From Pseudodonghicola xiamenensis DSM 18339 (GTDB lineage Bacteria; Pseudomonadota; Alphaproteobacteria; Rhodobacterales; Rhodobacteraceae), in contig NZ_AUBS01000004.1 of NCBI RefSeq assembly GCF_000429365.1, positions 124,001 through 188,000 of the forward strand: a DNA stretch of 64,000 bases. The letters run 5' to 3'. Position numbers and translations under genes: made by a program. How positions within the stretch are numbered: position 1 is the stretch's first letter; each line of letters opens with the position of its first letter. Below the pieces are notes generated by a model that saw only the letters and a list, made by a program, of their open reading frames with translations, made no database searches and was not told the origin of the DNA. Positions 24,910 through 33,841 of the stretch are shown in pieces.

Positions 24910-25323
24910 ATGGGTGCCCAGAACGGCAAGGATCTTTTGATCAAGGTGGATATGAATGGCAGCGGTCTGTTCGAGACGATCGCGGGGTTGCGCGCCACGC
25001 GGGTGAGCTTCAACGCCGAAAGCGTCGATGTCACGAGTATGGAAAGCGCGGGCGGCTGGCGTGAGTTGCTCTCGGGGGCCGGGGTGAAATCGGCAACGAT
25101 CTCGGGCTCTGGTGTGTTCAAGGACGCGGGCACGGATGAGCGGGCGCGGCAGATCTTCTTCGATGGGGAGATGCCGGAGTTCCAGGTGATCATCCCGGAT
25201 TTCGGCGTGGTCGAGGGACCGTTCCAGGTGACCGCGCTGGAATATGCCGGCAACCACGACGGTGAGGCAACCTATGAGATGTCGATGGCCAGTGCCGGCG
25301 CGCTGGTGTTCACGGCGCTCTGA
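24910..25323 (+). CDS. g9: GTA major tail protein (g9 homologue)
   Basis: A 137-aa tail-tube subunit. It begins MGAQNGKDLLIKVDMNG and carries the tube-protein strand pattern GLRATRVSFNAESVDVTSM, SGAGVKSATISGSGVFKDAG and EYAGNHDGEATYEMSM. GAGAGGTGG lies before the ATG, after a 25-bp gap from g8. This is expected to be one of the most abundant virion proteins. Confidence 0.92.
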   Translation: MGAQNGKDLLIKVDMNGSGLFETIAGLRATRVSFNAESVDVTSMESAGGWRELLSGAGVKSATISGSGVFKDAGTDERARQIFFDGEMPEFQVIIPDFGVVEGPFQVTALEYAGNHDGEATYEMSMASAGALVFTAL

Positions 25324-25326
25324 GCC

Positions 25327-25647
25327 ATGGCGAACCCCTGGACGGGAGAAGTGGCGCTGGTGGTTGGTGGCGAGCGGCGGGTGCTGAAGCTGACACTAGG
25401 CGCCCTGGCCGAGCTGGAGGACCGTCTGGGCGCCGACACGTTGGTCGATCTGGTCGGCCGGTTCGAGGGCGGGCGGTTTTCCAGCCGCGATCTGATGGCG
25501 CTGATCCTGGCCGGGTTGAGGGGTGGCGGTGCCGATCTGGAGGCGGCGGATTTGTTGCGGCTTGAGATCGAGGGTGGCCCGGTGGCGGCGGCACGGGCGG
25601 CGGCGATGCTATTGGCGCGCGCCTTCACGGTGCCGGGGGACGGATGA
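25327..25647 (+). CDS. g10: GTA tail assembly chaperone (g10 homologue)
   Basis: A 106-aa protein (NPWTGEVALVVGGERRVLKL, GALAELEDRLGADTLVDLVG). It is placed between the tail-tube gene and the tape measure, the standard position of tail assembly chaperones. The central part (RFSSRDLMALILAGLRGGGA) fits the GTA chaperone family. It begins 3 bp after g9 and overlaps g10.1 by 4 bp. No frameshift signal was recognised; the two chaperone pieces are separate coupled genes. Confidence 0.87.
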   Translation: MANPWTGEVALVVGGERRVLKLTLGALAELEDRLGADTLVDLVGRFEGGRFSSRDLMALILAGLRGGGADLEAADLLRLEIEGGPVAAARAAAMLLARAFTVPGDG

Positions 25648-25850
25648 GCAGGATCAACTGGCCGGTGCTGATGCGAGCCGGGATGCAGGGGCTGCGGCTC
25701 AGGCCCGAAGAGTTCTGGCGGCTGACCCCGGCGGAGCTGGCGCTGATGCTGGGGCAGGGCTCTGGCCGGCGACCGATGACGCGGGCGGGGCTGGACGCGC
25801 TTTTGGCGCGCTGGCCGGATCGGAAGAAGGATCAGGACGATGGCGGATGA
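25644..25850 (+). CDS. g10.1: GTA tail assembly chaperone second piece (g10.1 homologue)
   Basis: A 68-aa basic protein: INWPVLMRAGMQGLRLRPEEFWRLTP is followed by ELALMLGQG and RPMTRAGLDALLARWPDRKK. The FWxLTPxELxLMLG pattern is typical of the small GTA/phage tail assembly protein encoded just before the tape measure. It overlaps both neighbours: ATGA with g10, and 11 bp with g11. Confidence 0.88.
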   Translation: MSRINWPVLMRAGMQGLRLRPEEFWRLTPAELALMLGQGSGRRPMTRAGLDALLARWPDRKKDQDDGG

Positions 25851-26499
25851 TGCGACGGTGGACGCGCTGAGCGCGGGGGCGGATGGGTTGGAGGTGAGCC
25901 TGGGCGCCGCGACGACCATGGCGGCGCAATTCGAGACCGAGCTTTCGCGGATGCGGGCGGCCTTGTCGGCGACGGGGCGTGATATCTCCTCGTTGGAACG
26001 GGGGTTCTCAAAGGGGCTGAGGCGGGCCTTCGAGGATGTCGTTTTCGATGGTGAGAACCTGTCGGATGCGCTGGACGGTCTGGCGCGGACGATGATGCAG
26101 ACCACCTATTCAGCGGCGGTGAGGCCGGTGACGGATCGGTTCGGTGATCTTCTGGGATCGGGGGTGGAAAGCCTGGTTTCCGGCTTGTTGCCCTTCGCCA
26201 AGGGCGCGGGCTTTGCACAGGGGCAGGTGATGCCCTTCGCCTCGGGCGGGGTGGTGCAGAGAGCCACGGCTTTCGCGATGCGCGGCGGTACCGGGCTGAT
26301 GGGCGAGGCGGGGCCGGAGGCGATCTTGCCGCTCGCACGTGGCGCGGATGGCAAGCTGGGCGTGCGGTCAGGCAGCGGTGGCGGGGTCAGCGTGGTGATG
26401 AATGTGACGACGCCGGATGTGGCCGGGTTCCAGCGCAGCCGCGGCCAGATCGCCGCGCAGATGAGCCGGGCCATGGGGCGCGGGTCGCGCAACCTGTGA
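25840..26499 (+). CDS. g11: GTA tail tape measure protein (g11 homologue)
   Basis: A 219-aa tape measure, short as in RcGTA, which has a short tail. An N-terminal helical region (ATTMAAQFETELSRMRAALSA) is followed by GFSKGLRRAFEDVVFDGENL and a Gly/Ala-rich membrane-active stretch. The conserved FAKGAGFAQGQVMPFASGG and GLMGEAGPEAILPLARGADG motifs are shared by many phage tape measures. Length should set tail length. Confidence 0.92.
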   Translation: MADDATVDALSAGADGLEVSLGAATTMAAQFETELSRMRAALSATGRDISSLERGFSKGLRRAFEDVVFDGENLSDALDGLARTMMQTTYSAAVRPVTDRFGDLLGSGVESLVSGLLPFAKGAGFAQGQVMPFASGGVVQRATAFAMRGGTGLMGEAGPEAILPLARGADGKLGVRSGSGGGVSVVMNVTTPDVAGFQRSRGQIAAQMSRAMGRGSRNL

Positions 26500-26509
26500 G
26501 GGGGACGAG

Positions 26510-27142
26510 ATGAATTTCCATGAGGTCCGGTTTCCTGCTTCGCTGAGCTTCGGTTCCGCCGGTGGGCCCGAGCGGCGGACGGATATCGTCACGCTTGCCA
26601 ACGGGTATGAGGAACGCAACACGCCTTGGGCGCATGCACGGCGGCGCTATGACGCCGGGCTGGGGATGCGATCGCTCGACGATATCGAGACGCTGATCGC
26701 GTTTTTCGAGGCACGGATGGGCCAGATGTACGGGTTCCGCTGGAAGGACTGGTCGGATTACAAATCCGCCCGCGCCAGGGCAGAGGTGCGGTTCGACGAT
26801 CAGGTGATCGCCCAGGGGGATGGGGCGACGGTCGATTTTCAGTTGGCCAAGACCTATCGCTCTGGCGCCTTCAGCTATCAACGACCGATCAGCAAGCCGG
26901 TGGCGGGCAGCGTGCGGATCGGGTTGGAACAGGACGAGCTGCAGGAGGCGGTGGATTACACCGTCGATACCGGCACCGGGCTGATCACCTTCGCCCATCC
27001 ACCTGGCATCGGGCAGGATGTGACGGCGGGGTTCGAATTCGACGTGCCGGTGCGGTTCGATACCGACAGCATCCAGACCAGCGTGGCGAGCTTTCAGGCA
27101 GGGGACGTTCCGAATGTGCCGGTGGTGGAGGTGCGGGTATGA
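26510..27142 (+). CDS. g12: GTA distal tail protein (g12 homologue, DUF2460)
   Basis: A 210-aa DUF2460 protein forming the ring that ends the tail tube and joins the hub. Motifs seen: NFHEVRFPASLSFGSAGGPER, RRRYDAGLGMRSLDDIETL, MYGFRWKDWSDYKS and KTYRSGAFSYQRPISKP. GGGGACGAG precedes the ATG. It overlaps g13 by 4 bp. Confidence 0.92.
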   Translation: MNFHEVRFPASLSFGSAGGPERRTDIVTLANGYEERNTPWAHARRRYDAGLGMRSLDDIETLIAFFEARMGQMYGFRWKDWSDYKSARARAEVRFDDQVIAQGDGATVDFQLAKTYRSGAFSYQRPISKPVAGSVRIGLEQDELQEAVDYTVDTGTGLITFAHPPGIGQDVTAGFEFDVPVRFDTDSIQTSVASFQAGDVPNVPVVEVRV

Positions 27143-28023
27143 ACATGGGAGAAGCGTTTCGCGTCCATGTTGCTGGCGGGGTCACGACGTTGTGCCGCTG
27201 CTGGGCGGTGACGCGGAAGGATGGGGTGCAATATGGTTTCACTGATCATGACCGCGATCTGGGGTTTGACGATATCACCTTCCGGGCCGAGACTGGGCTG
27301 AGCGCGGCGACCTTGCAGCAGGCGACAGGACTGTCGGTCGACAATACCGAGGCGCTGGGAGCCTTGACCGATGCGGGCCTGAGCGAAGCTGAGATCGAGG
27401 CCGGGCGGTTCGACGGGGCCGAGGTGCGGGCCTGGTTGGTCAATTGGGCCGATGTCTCGGTCCGCCGGTTGCAGTTTCGCGGTACGATCGGGGAAATCCA
27501 GCGGGCCGGCGGTGCCTTTCGCGCCGATCTGCGCGGGTTGACCCAGGCGTTGAACCGGCCATTGGGGCGGATTTACCAGAAGCCTTGCACGGCGGTTCTG
27601 GGGGACAGTCGGTGTCGGTTCAACATGGCAACCGCCGGCTATGCCGCCGAGAACGTGATTGGAAAGGTCGAAGAGGCGCAGGTGTTCCGCTGGGACGATC
27701 TGGCTGGCTTTGAACCGGGGTGGTTCGCGCGCGGGCGGCTGGTGGTGATCTCAGGCGCGGGGGCTGGGCTCTGGGGGCTGATCAAGCGGGACCGGAGCGA
27801 TGGTGATGCTCGGGTGATCGAGCTGTGGGAGCCTTTGCGTGCCGGGATCGTTTCGGGCGATGCCGTGCGGTTGGAGGCGGGCTGCGACAAGCAGATGGAG
27901 ACCTGCCGGTTGAAGTTCAATAACCTGCTGAACTATCAGGGGTTTCCTGACATTCCTGGCGAGGATTGGGTGGTGGCGGTGCCGAAGTCCACCAAACCCA
28001 ACACCGGGGGAAGCCTGCGGTGA
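27139..28023 (+). CDS. g13: GTA tail hub protein (g13 homologue, DUF2163)
   Basis: A 294-aa DUF2163 protein. It opens with GVTTLCRCWAVTRKDGVQYG and FTDHDRDLGFDDITFRAETG. Four C-terminal cysteines form a C-x8-C (CTAVLGDSRC) and a C-x6-C (CDKQMETC) pair about 100 residues apart. The spacing suggests metal or iron-sulfur binding, which I recall being reported for the RcGTA hub. The end has NLLNYQGFPDIPGEDW, common to this family. Overlaps g14 by 4 bp. Confidence 0.92.
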   Translation: MNMGEAFRVHVAGGVTTLCRCWAVTRKDGVQYGFTDHDRDLGFDDITFRAETGLSAATLQQATGLSVDNTEALGALTDAGLSEAEIEAGRFDGAEVRAWLVNWADVSVRRLQFRGTIGEIQRAGGAFRADLRGLTQALNRPLGRIYQKPCTAVLGDSRCRFNMATAGYAAENVIGKVEEAQVFRWDDLAGFEPGWFARGRLVVISGAGAGLWGLIKRDRSDGDARVIELWEPLRAGIVSGDAVRLEAGCDKQMETCRLKFNNLLNYQGFPDIPGEDWVVAVPKSTKPNTGGSLR

Positions 28024-28487
28024 GCCTGCATCCGGGGATGCCGGCGCGGGCCGATGTGGTGGCGGCGGCCCGGGGCTGGATCGGCACGCCCTATCGGCAT
28101 CAGGCGGCCTGCAAGGGGGCGGGCTGCGATTGCCTGGGGCTGGTGCGCGGTGTCTGGCGCGAGGTCTGCGGGCGCGAGCCGGTGGAGGTGCCCGCCTATA
28201 CCATGGATTGGTCCGAACCGCAGGGCGAGGAACGGCTGTGGCAGGCAGCCGCACTCTATCTGCGCGAACGTCATGGCGCGGCGGTGCCCGGCGATGTGAT
28301 CCTGTTCCGGATGCGGACGGGATCGGTGGCGAAACATCTGGGGATCGTGGCGGAGGTGGGCGCGGGGGGGCGCTTCATCCACGCCTATTCGGGCCGTGGC
28401 GTGGTGGAAAGCCCGCTGAGCGGCCCCTGGGCGCGCCGCGTGGTGGCGCGGTTCACTTTTCCTGAACGATCACAGGGGGACATGTGA
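28020..28487 (+). CDS. g14: GTA NlpC/P60 cell-wall peptidase (g14 homologue)
   Basis: A 155-aa NlpC/P60 hydrolase that would cut peptidoglycan during DNA delivery. The catalytic cysteine lies in GCDCLGLVRGVWRE and the histidine in AKHLGIVAEVG. The conserved GWIGTPYRHQAACKGAG start and PGDVILFRM are present. Start codon is GTG 28020, overlapping the g13 stop. It is 12 bp ahead of the overlap with g15 (GTGATG). Confidence 0.92.
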   Translation: MSLHPGMPARADVVAAARGWIGTPYRHQAACKGAGCDCLGLVRGVWREVCGREPVEVPAYTMDWSEPQGEERLWQAAALYLRERHGAAVPGDVILFRMRTGSVAKHLGIVAEVGAGGRFIHAYSGRGVVESPLSGPWARRVVARFTFPERSQGDM

Positions 28488-31400
28488 TGGCGACCATAGT
28501 ACTTTCCGCCGCTGGCGCGGCAATCGGCGGTTCGATCGGTGGCACGGTGGCTGGCCTGTCCTCTGTGGTGATCGGGCGCGCGGTGGGCGCGACACTGGGC
28601 CGGGTGATCGACGAGCGGTTGCTGGGGGCCGGTTCGAAGGCCGTGGAAAGCGGCAAGGTCGATCGGTTCCGATTGCTGCAGGCCGGTGAGGGCAGCCCGG
28701 TGCCACAAGTCTATGGCCGGATGCGGATGGGCGGGCAGGTGATCTGGGCCTCGGACTTTCAGGAGAGCTCCACGACCAGCGGCGGCGGCAAGGGCTCTGC
28801 CCCTGGCACCAAGGTGACCGAATACAGCTATTCGGTGTCGCTTGCCGTGGCGGTCTGCGAGGGGGAGATCGCCAGTATCGGCCGGGTTTGGGCCGATGGC
28901 GAAGAGGTAGCGCGTGGCGATCTGAACATACGGGTCTATCCGGGCAGCGCCGATCAGTTGGCCGATCCGCTGATGGAGGCGATCGAGGGGGCGGGCATGG
29001 TGCCGGCCTATCGTGGCACCGCCTATGTGGTGATCGAGGACCTGGATCTTTCGCCCTATGGCAACCGGGTGCCGCAGTTCTCCTTTGAGGTGCTGAGGGC
29101 GGAACAGCCCGAGGCCGAGGGGTATGCCCGCGATCTGGGGCAGATCGTGCGGGGCGTGGCCTTGATGCCCGGGACCGGGGAATATGCGTTGGCGACCACG
29201 CCGGTCTATTACGGCAGTGCCGGTGCGCGTTGGGCGTCAAACCAGAACACGCCCGCCGGGATCGCCGATCTGCCCCGCTCCTATGAGCTATTGACCGAGG
29301 AACTACCCAACTGCGGCGCCATTTCTCTGGTCGTCTCCTGGTTCGGGAGTGATTTGCGCTGCGGGGAGTGCCGGATTGCACCGAAGGTGGAGCAGAAGGA
29401 ATACGAGGGCAGCAACATGCCCTGGACGGTGTCGGGGATAACGCGGGCAAGTGCCGATCAGATCGCGGAGGTGGAGGACCGCCCGATCTATGGTGGCACG
29501 CCGGCCGATGCCTCGGTGGTGGAAGCGATCCGTCACATGCGCGAGGCGGGGAGCCGGGTGATGTTCTATCCCTTCATCCTGATGGACCAGATGGAGGGCA
29601 ATACGCTGATCAACCCCTGGAGCGGGGAGGAGGAACAGCCGGCTTTGCCCTGGCGGGGGCGTATCACCTTATCGCTGGCCCCCGGGATAGAGGGGAGCCC
29701 CGACGGGAGCGTTCTGGCCGAGGGAGAGGTCTCGGCGTTTTTCGGCACGGCCTCGGCCAGTGATTTCACGGTAGGGGATGGCTCGGTTACCTATACCGGC
29801 CCCGAGGATTGGGGGCTGCGGCGGTTCATCCTGCATTATGCCGCGCTCTGTGCCGCTGCCGGCGGGGTGGAGGCCTTTTGCATCGGCTCCGAGCTGCGCG
29901 GGCTGACCCAGATCCGTGGGGCGAGTGGGTTTCCGGCGGTTGAGGCGCTGCGGGAGCTGGCGGCGGAGGTGCGGTTGTTGCTGGGGGAGACGGTGAGGAT
30001 TGGCTATGCGGCCGACTGGTCGGAATATTTCGGCTATCAACCGCAAGACGGCAGTGGCGATCGGTATTTCCATCTGGATCCGCTCTGGGCCGATACGAAT
30101 ATCGACTTCGTGGGCATCGACAATTACATGCCGCTGTCGGATTGGCGCGATGGCAGCGATCATATGGATGCCAGGGCGGGATGGGAGAGCATCTATGACC
30201 CCGCTTATCTCGACGCCAATGTCGAGGGGGGAGAGGGCTACGATTGGTATTACCACTCCAGCGCGGCGGAGGCGGCGCAGATCAGGACGCCGATCACCGA
30301 TGAAGACCATGGGGAAGCCTGGGTCTGGCGCTACAAGGACCTGCGTGGCTGGTGGGGAAACGCCCATCACGAGCGGATCGGGGGGCTGCGGCAAAGTCTG
30401 CCCACGGCGTGGGAACCGGGAATGAAACCGATCTGGTTCACCGAGCTCGGCTGTGCCGCCATCGATAGGGGAACCAATCAGCCGAACAAGTTCCTTGATC
30501 CCAAATCCTCGGAATCGCGCCTGCCGAAATACAGTAGCGGCTTGCGTGACGATCTGATCCAGCGCGCCTATCTGCAGGCGCAGTTGGGTCATTGGGCCGA
30601 TGCGGGGAATAATCCTGTCTCAGGCATCTATGGCGGGCCGATGCTGGATCTGGAGAACGCCTATGTATGGGCCTGGGATGCGCGACCGTTTCCGGCCTTT
30701 CCGAACCTGACCGATCTGTGGAGCGATGGGGAGAATTACACCCGTGGTCATTGGTTGAACGGGCGGGTGGGGCAACGGACGCTCGCTTCGGTGGTGGAGG
30801 AGCTTTGCCGGCGCGGCGGGGTGGCGGAGATCGACACCGCGCGGCTGCACGACATGGTGCGCGGCTTTTCCATAGACCGGATCGACGATATCCGCGCCGC
30901 CCTGCAACCGCTGATGCTGCGCTATGGTTTCGATGCCATCGAACGCGACGGGGTGCTGCGGTTACTGACCCGCACCGGGCGGGAGGCGGAGGCGCTGGAG
31001 CGGCAACGCTTGGCGGTGCACGGCGATCTGGATGGTACGATCGAGCGGAGCCGCGAGGCGGATAGTGAGCTTGCCGGGCGGGTGCAGCTGCAATTCGTAG
31101 AATGGGGCGGCGATCACGAGATCGCGGCGGAAGAGGCGGTGCTGCCCGATGAGGAAACGCATGCGGTCTCGGTGACCGATCTGTCGCTGGTGATGACAAG
31201 GGGGGAGGCGCGGGCGGTGGCCGAACGTTGGCTGGCCGAGGCGCGGGTGGCGCGTGACAGTGCCCGGTTCGCCCTGCCGCCATCGCGCATGGCGCTGGGC
31301 GCCGGGGATATCGTGCAATTGCCAGGCGACGAGGGAGAGGGCGCCGGGCTCTTTCGGATCGACCGGGTCGAGCAGGCAGAGGCGCAGCTGATCGAGGCGG

Positions 31401-32416
31401 TGCGGATCGAACCGGCGGTCTATACGCCCTCGGAACAGATTGAGGGGCTGCCGGATGCGACTGCCTTTGCCGCCCCGGTGCCGGTACTGTCCTTGTTCAT
31501 GGACTTGCCGCTGATCTCCGGGGACGAGGTGCCGCAGGCGCCGCATCTGGCGGTGACGGCCACGCCCTGGCCGGGGACGGTCGCGCTCTATGCTTCGGCT
31601 GCGGATGAGAATTACGCGCTGGATCAGGTGATTGCCGCGCGATCCGTTATCGGGCTGACCGAGACGCCGATGCGCGCAGCGAGCGCCGGCTTTTGGGACG
31701 AGGGCGACGCGCTGCAGCTGAAATTGTTGAGCGGTGCGCTGGAATCGCGCGAGGCGCTGGCGGTGCTCAATGGTGCGAACCTTGCCGCCATCGGCGACGG
31801 TACCCCCGGCAATTGGGAATTGTTCCAGTTCCGCCAAGCCGATCTGGTGGCGGGGGATACCTATCTGCTGTCGGGTCGGCTCAGGGGGCAGTCGGGGACG
31901 GATGGCATCGTGCCCGATGTCTGGCCGGTGGGGTCCTATTTCGTGTTGTTGAACGGGGCGCAGCCACAGATCGCCCTGACCTCGGCGCAGCGGCGGGTGG
32001 CGCGGCATTACCGGATCGGACCCGCGCGGCGGGGCTATGACGATCCGTCCTATCTGCATCGGATCGAAGCCTTCGACGGCATCGGCCTCAGGCCCTATCG
32101 GCCTTGTCATCTGCAACTGGCGTGGAACGGCGCGGGAGATGTTACCGCAAGCTGGATACGCCGGACCCGGCTGGTCGATGGCAGCGACTGGGCGCTGGAG
32201 GAGGTGCCGTTGGGCGAGGAGACCGAGGCATATCGTGTTCGGATCATTCAGGACGGGGTGCTGATCCGCGAGGTGCAGGTCACCGTCCCGGAATGGACCT
32301 ATGGCGCGGCGGCGCAGGCGTCGGACGGGCTGGTGTCGCCGGCACTGCTGGAGGTGGCGCAGCTCTCTGCCCGGTTCGGGGCGGGACCGGCGGCGCAGAT
32401 CACCTTGCCGGCCTGA
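28487..32416 (+). CDS. g15: GTA megatron tail/host-specificity protein (g15 homologue)
   Basis: A 1309-aa central tail-fibre protein, close to the RcGTA length. It starts with a Gly/Ala-rich hydrophobic segment (VLSAAGAAIGGSIGGTVAG) suited to membrane penetration. At about residues 440-740 comes a TIM-barrel, glycoside-hydrolase-like domain (FCIGSELRGLTQIRG, NIDFVGIDNYMPLSDW, KPIWFTELGCAAIDRG). A phage-tail-protein domain follows (VEEVPLGEETEAYRVRIIQD near the end). ATG 28487 overlaps the g14 stop (TGATG); a GTG at 28484 is possible. Confidence 0.95.
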   Translation: MATIVLSAAGAAIGGSIGGTVAGLSSVVIGRAVGATLGRVIDERLLGAGSKAVESGKVDRFRLLQAGEGSPVPQVYGRMRMGGQVIWASDFQESSTTSGGGKGSAPGTKVTEYSYSVSLAVAVCEGEIASIGRVWADGEEVARGDLNIRVYPGSADQLADPLMEAIEGAGMVPAYRGTAYVVIEDLDLSPYGNRVPQFSFEVLRAEQPEAEGYARDLGQIVRGVALMPGTGEYALATTPVYYGSAGARWASNQNTPAGIADLPRSYELLTEELPNCGAISLVVSWFGSDLRCGECRIAPKVEQKEYEGSNMPWTVSGITRASADQIAEVEDRPIYGGTPADASVVEAIRHMREAGSRVMFYPFILMDQMEGNTLINPWSGEEEQPALPWRGRITLSLAPGIEGSPDGSVLAEGEVSAFFGTASASDFTVGDGSVTYTGPEDWGLRRFILHYAALCAAAGGVEAFCIGSELRGLTQIRGASGFPAVEALRELAAEVRLLLGETVRIGYAADWSEYFGYQPQDGSGDRYFHLDPLWADTNIDFVGIDNYMPLSDWRDGSDHMDARAGWESIYDPAYLDANVEGGEGYDWYYHSSAAEAAQIRTPITDEDHGEAWVWRYKDLRGWWGNAHHERIGGLRQSLPTAWEPGMKPIWFTELGCAAIDRGTNQPNKFLDPKSSESRLPKYSSGLRDDLIQRAYLQAQLGHWADAGNNPVSGIYGGPMLDLENAYVWAWDARPFPAFPNLTDLWSDGENYTRGHWLNGRVGQRTLASVVEELCRRGGVAEIDTARLHDMVRGFSIDRIDDIRAALQPLMLRYGFDAIERDGVLRLLTRTGREAEALERQRLAVHGDLDGTIERSREADSELAGRVQLQFVEWGGDHEIAAEEAVLPDEETHAVSVTDLSLVMTRGEARAVAERWLAEARVARDSARFALPPSRMALGAGDIVQLPGDEGEGAGLFRIDRVEQAEAQLIEAVRIEPAVYTPSEQIEGLPDATAFAAPVPVLSLFMDLPLISGDEVPQAPHLAVTATPWPGTVALYASAADENYALDQVIAARSVIGLTETPMRAASAGFWDEGDALQLKLLSGALESREALAVLNGANLAAIGDGTPGNWELFQFRQADLVAGDTYLLSGRLRGQSGTDGIVPDVWPVGSYFVLLNGAQPQIALTSAQRRVARHYRIGPARRGYDDPSYLHRIEAFDGIGLRPYRPCHLQLAWNGAGDVTASWIRRTRLVDGSDWALEEVPLGEETEAYRVRIIQDGVLIREVQVTVPEWTYGAAAQASDGLVSPALLEVAQLSARFGAGPAAQITLPA

Positions 32417-32751
32417 TACCGGTACGACCGGTCCTGCATGGCGATGTCAGCGCCGCCGCCCGGGCGCTTCTGGCAGTTGCCCCCGAGGCGAGGCGGGGGC
32501 TGAGTGCAAGGCTTCTGCTGGAGGCGGAAACCGCTGATATATATCGCCTTCGCACTGGCCGATTGCATCCGCGTTGGGGGAACGGATCCTTGATGGCGGC
32601 GGCGCGGCAGTATCGTCTGGCGCGGGAGCCGGGCTTCGACGATCTGGAATATTGCGCCTCTATAGTATTGATCTTGCAGGAATTAATGGCGCATCTTCGG
32701 AGCGGTTCCGGGAATAGGACTGTGCGAGAAGAGCCCTATCAGCGGGTGTGA
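32413..32751 (+). CDS. Small conserved gene after g15, probable CTG start
   Basis: A continuous frame following g15 with protein-like composition: RPVLHGDVSAAARALLAVAP, RGLSARLLLEAETADIYRLR, TGRLHPRWGNGSLMAAARQY, then a helix YCASIVLILQELMAHL. No ATG, GTG or TTG occurs near the family-like start. The likely start is CTG 32413, overlapping the g15 stop as CTGA, parallel to the ATGA junctions throughout this operon. It would be 112 aa. I recall a similar RWGNGSLMAA protein after GTA clusters in relatives. The function is unknown. Confidence 0.65.
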   Translation: MIPVRPVLHGDVSAAARALLAVAPEARRGLSARLLLEAETADIYRLRTGRLHPRWGNGSLMAAARQYRLAREPGFDDLEYCASIVLILQELMAHLRSGSGNRTVREEPYQRV

Positions 32752-32774
32752 TCGGCCTCATCACAACTTTGCCT

Positions 32775-32804
32775 TTGGCCAAATCTGTCCTAAATGGCTA
32801 TTCT
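32775..32804 (+). promoter_or_regulatory. Candidate cysE promoter
   Basis: A -35-like TTGGCC (32775-32780) and a -10-like TATTCT (32799-32804) are 18 bp apart, 24 bp before the cysE ATG. The sequence between is AT-rich relative to the region. It suggests cysE is transcribed independently of the GTA operon even though no terminator separates them. Confidence 0.5.
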
Positions 32805-32828
32805 AAGCGCAGGAAAGGACCATTCGCC

Positions 32829-33647
32829 ATGCTGCAAACGCGCAAGACCCTCACCCCGATCGATCCGGTCTGGGACCGGATCACCGACGAGGCCCGGGAT
32901 ATCGTCCGCGATGCCCCGTTGATGGGGGGGCTGGTGCACGCCTGTATCCTGCATCATACGTCTCTGGACAGAGCATTGTCCTATCGCATCGCGGCCAAGC
33001 TCAATTCCAACGAGATGTCGATGATGGTGCTGCGCGAGATCGCTGATCAGGCCTATGTTGATCAGCCGGCGCTGGTCGAGGCCGCGCGCGCCGATCTTAT
33101 GGCGGTGTTCGAACGCGATCCCGCCTGTCATCGGCTGGTACAGCCGGTGCTGTATTTCAAGGGCTACCAGGCGATGCAGGCCTATCGCATCGGTCATTGG
33201 CTGTGGCAGCGTGGTGAATATGATCTGTCCTATTTCTTCCAGATGCGGATTTCCGAGATTTTCGGGGTCGATATTCACCCGGCGGCGCGGATCGGTAAGG
33301 GCATCATGATCGACCACGCCCATTCCATCGTCATCGGCGAAACCGCGGTGGTGGGAGACAACGTGTCCATGCTGCATTCGGTGACCTTGGGCGGCACAGG
33401 CAAGGAAGAGCAGGACCGCCACCCGAAGATCGAGGATGGCGTGCTGATCGGTGCCGGGGCCAAGGTGCTGGGCAATATCCGCGTTGGCCATTGCAGCCGG
33501 ATCGCCGCCGGGTCTGTGGTGCTGGAGGATGTGCCGCCCTGCAAGACCGTGGCCGGGGTGCCCGCCAAGATCGTGGGCGAGGCTGGCTGTGATCAGCCCT
33601 CGGTCAATATGAACCAGAATCTGAGCGGCTGTCTCTGCACCGACTGA
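32829..33647 (+). CDS. cysE: Serine O-acetyltransferase
   Basis: It converts serine and acetyl-CoA to O-acetylserine, the acceptor for sulfide in cysteine synthesis. The 272-aa protein has the helical N-terminal domain (LDRALSYRIAAKLN) and a left-handed beta-helix of hexapeptide repeats. Active-site sequences DIHPAARIGKGIMIDHAHS and GETAVVGDNVSMLHSVTLGG are present. The C-terminal tail GCLCTD is free to insert into cysteine synthase or be bound by cysteine. AAGGA lies upstream of ATG 32829. cysE after g15 is an arrangement I recall from Rhodobacter GTA loci. Confidence 0.95.
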   Translation: MLQTRKTLTPIDPVWDRITDEARDIVRDAPLMGGLVHACILHHTSLDRALSYRIAAKLNSNEMSMMVLREIADQAYVDQPALVEAARADLMAVFERDPACHRLVQPVLYFKGYQAMQAYRIGHWLWQRGEYDLSYFFQMRISEIFGVDIHPAARIGKGIMIDHAHSIVIGETAVVGDNVSMLHSVTLGGTGKEEQDRHPKIEDGVLIGAGAKVLGNIRVGHCSRIAAGSVVLEDVPPCKTVAGVPAKIVGEAGCDQPSVNMNQNLSGCLCTD

Positions 33648-33672
33648 CGGAGCGTTGCAGGGGGATCGGGGA

Positions 33673-33700
33673 AAGGGGCGCGATAGCGCCCCTTGTCGTG
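33673..33700 (+). terminator. Terminator after cysE
   Basis: AAGGGGCGC (33673-33681) pairs with GCGCCCCTT (33686-33694) over GATA, followed by TTGTCGTGTT, 26 bp after the cysE stop. Confidence 0.75.
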
Positions 33701-33841
33701 TTGCGCGTCGATGGCGGGCTGGCCGGTGGCGAAACCCGTCATTTCCTCCAGCGCCTCGTTAAATGTGATGGCCCCTGCTCATTCTTGACAGAGGGTCGCC
33801 CGCGCCCTGCGCATGGGCTGGGCGACAGAGTATTCCAGATA

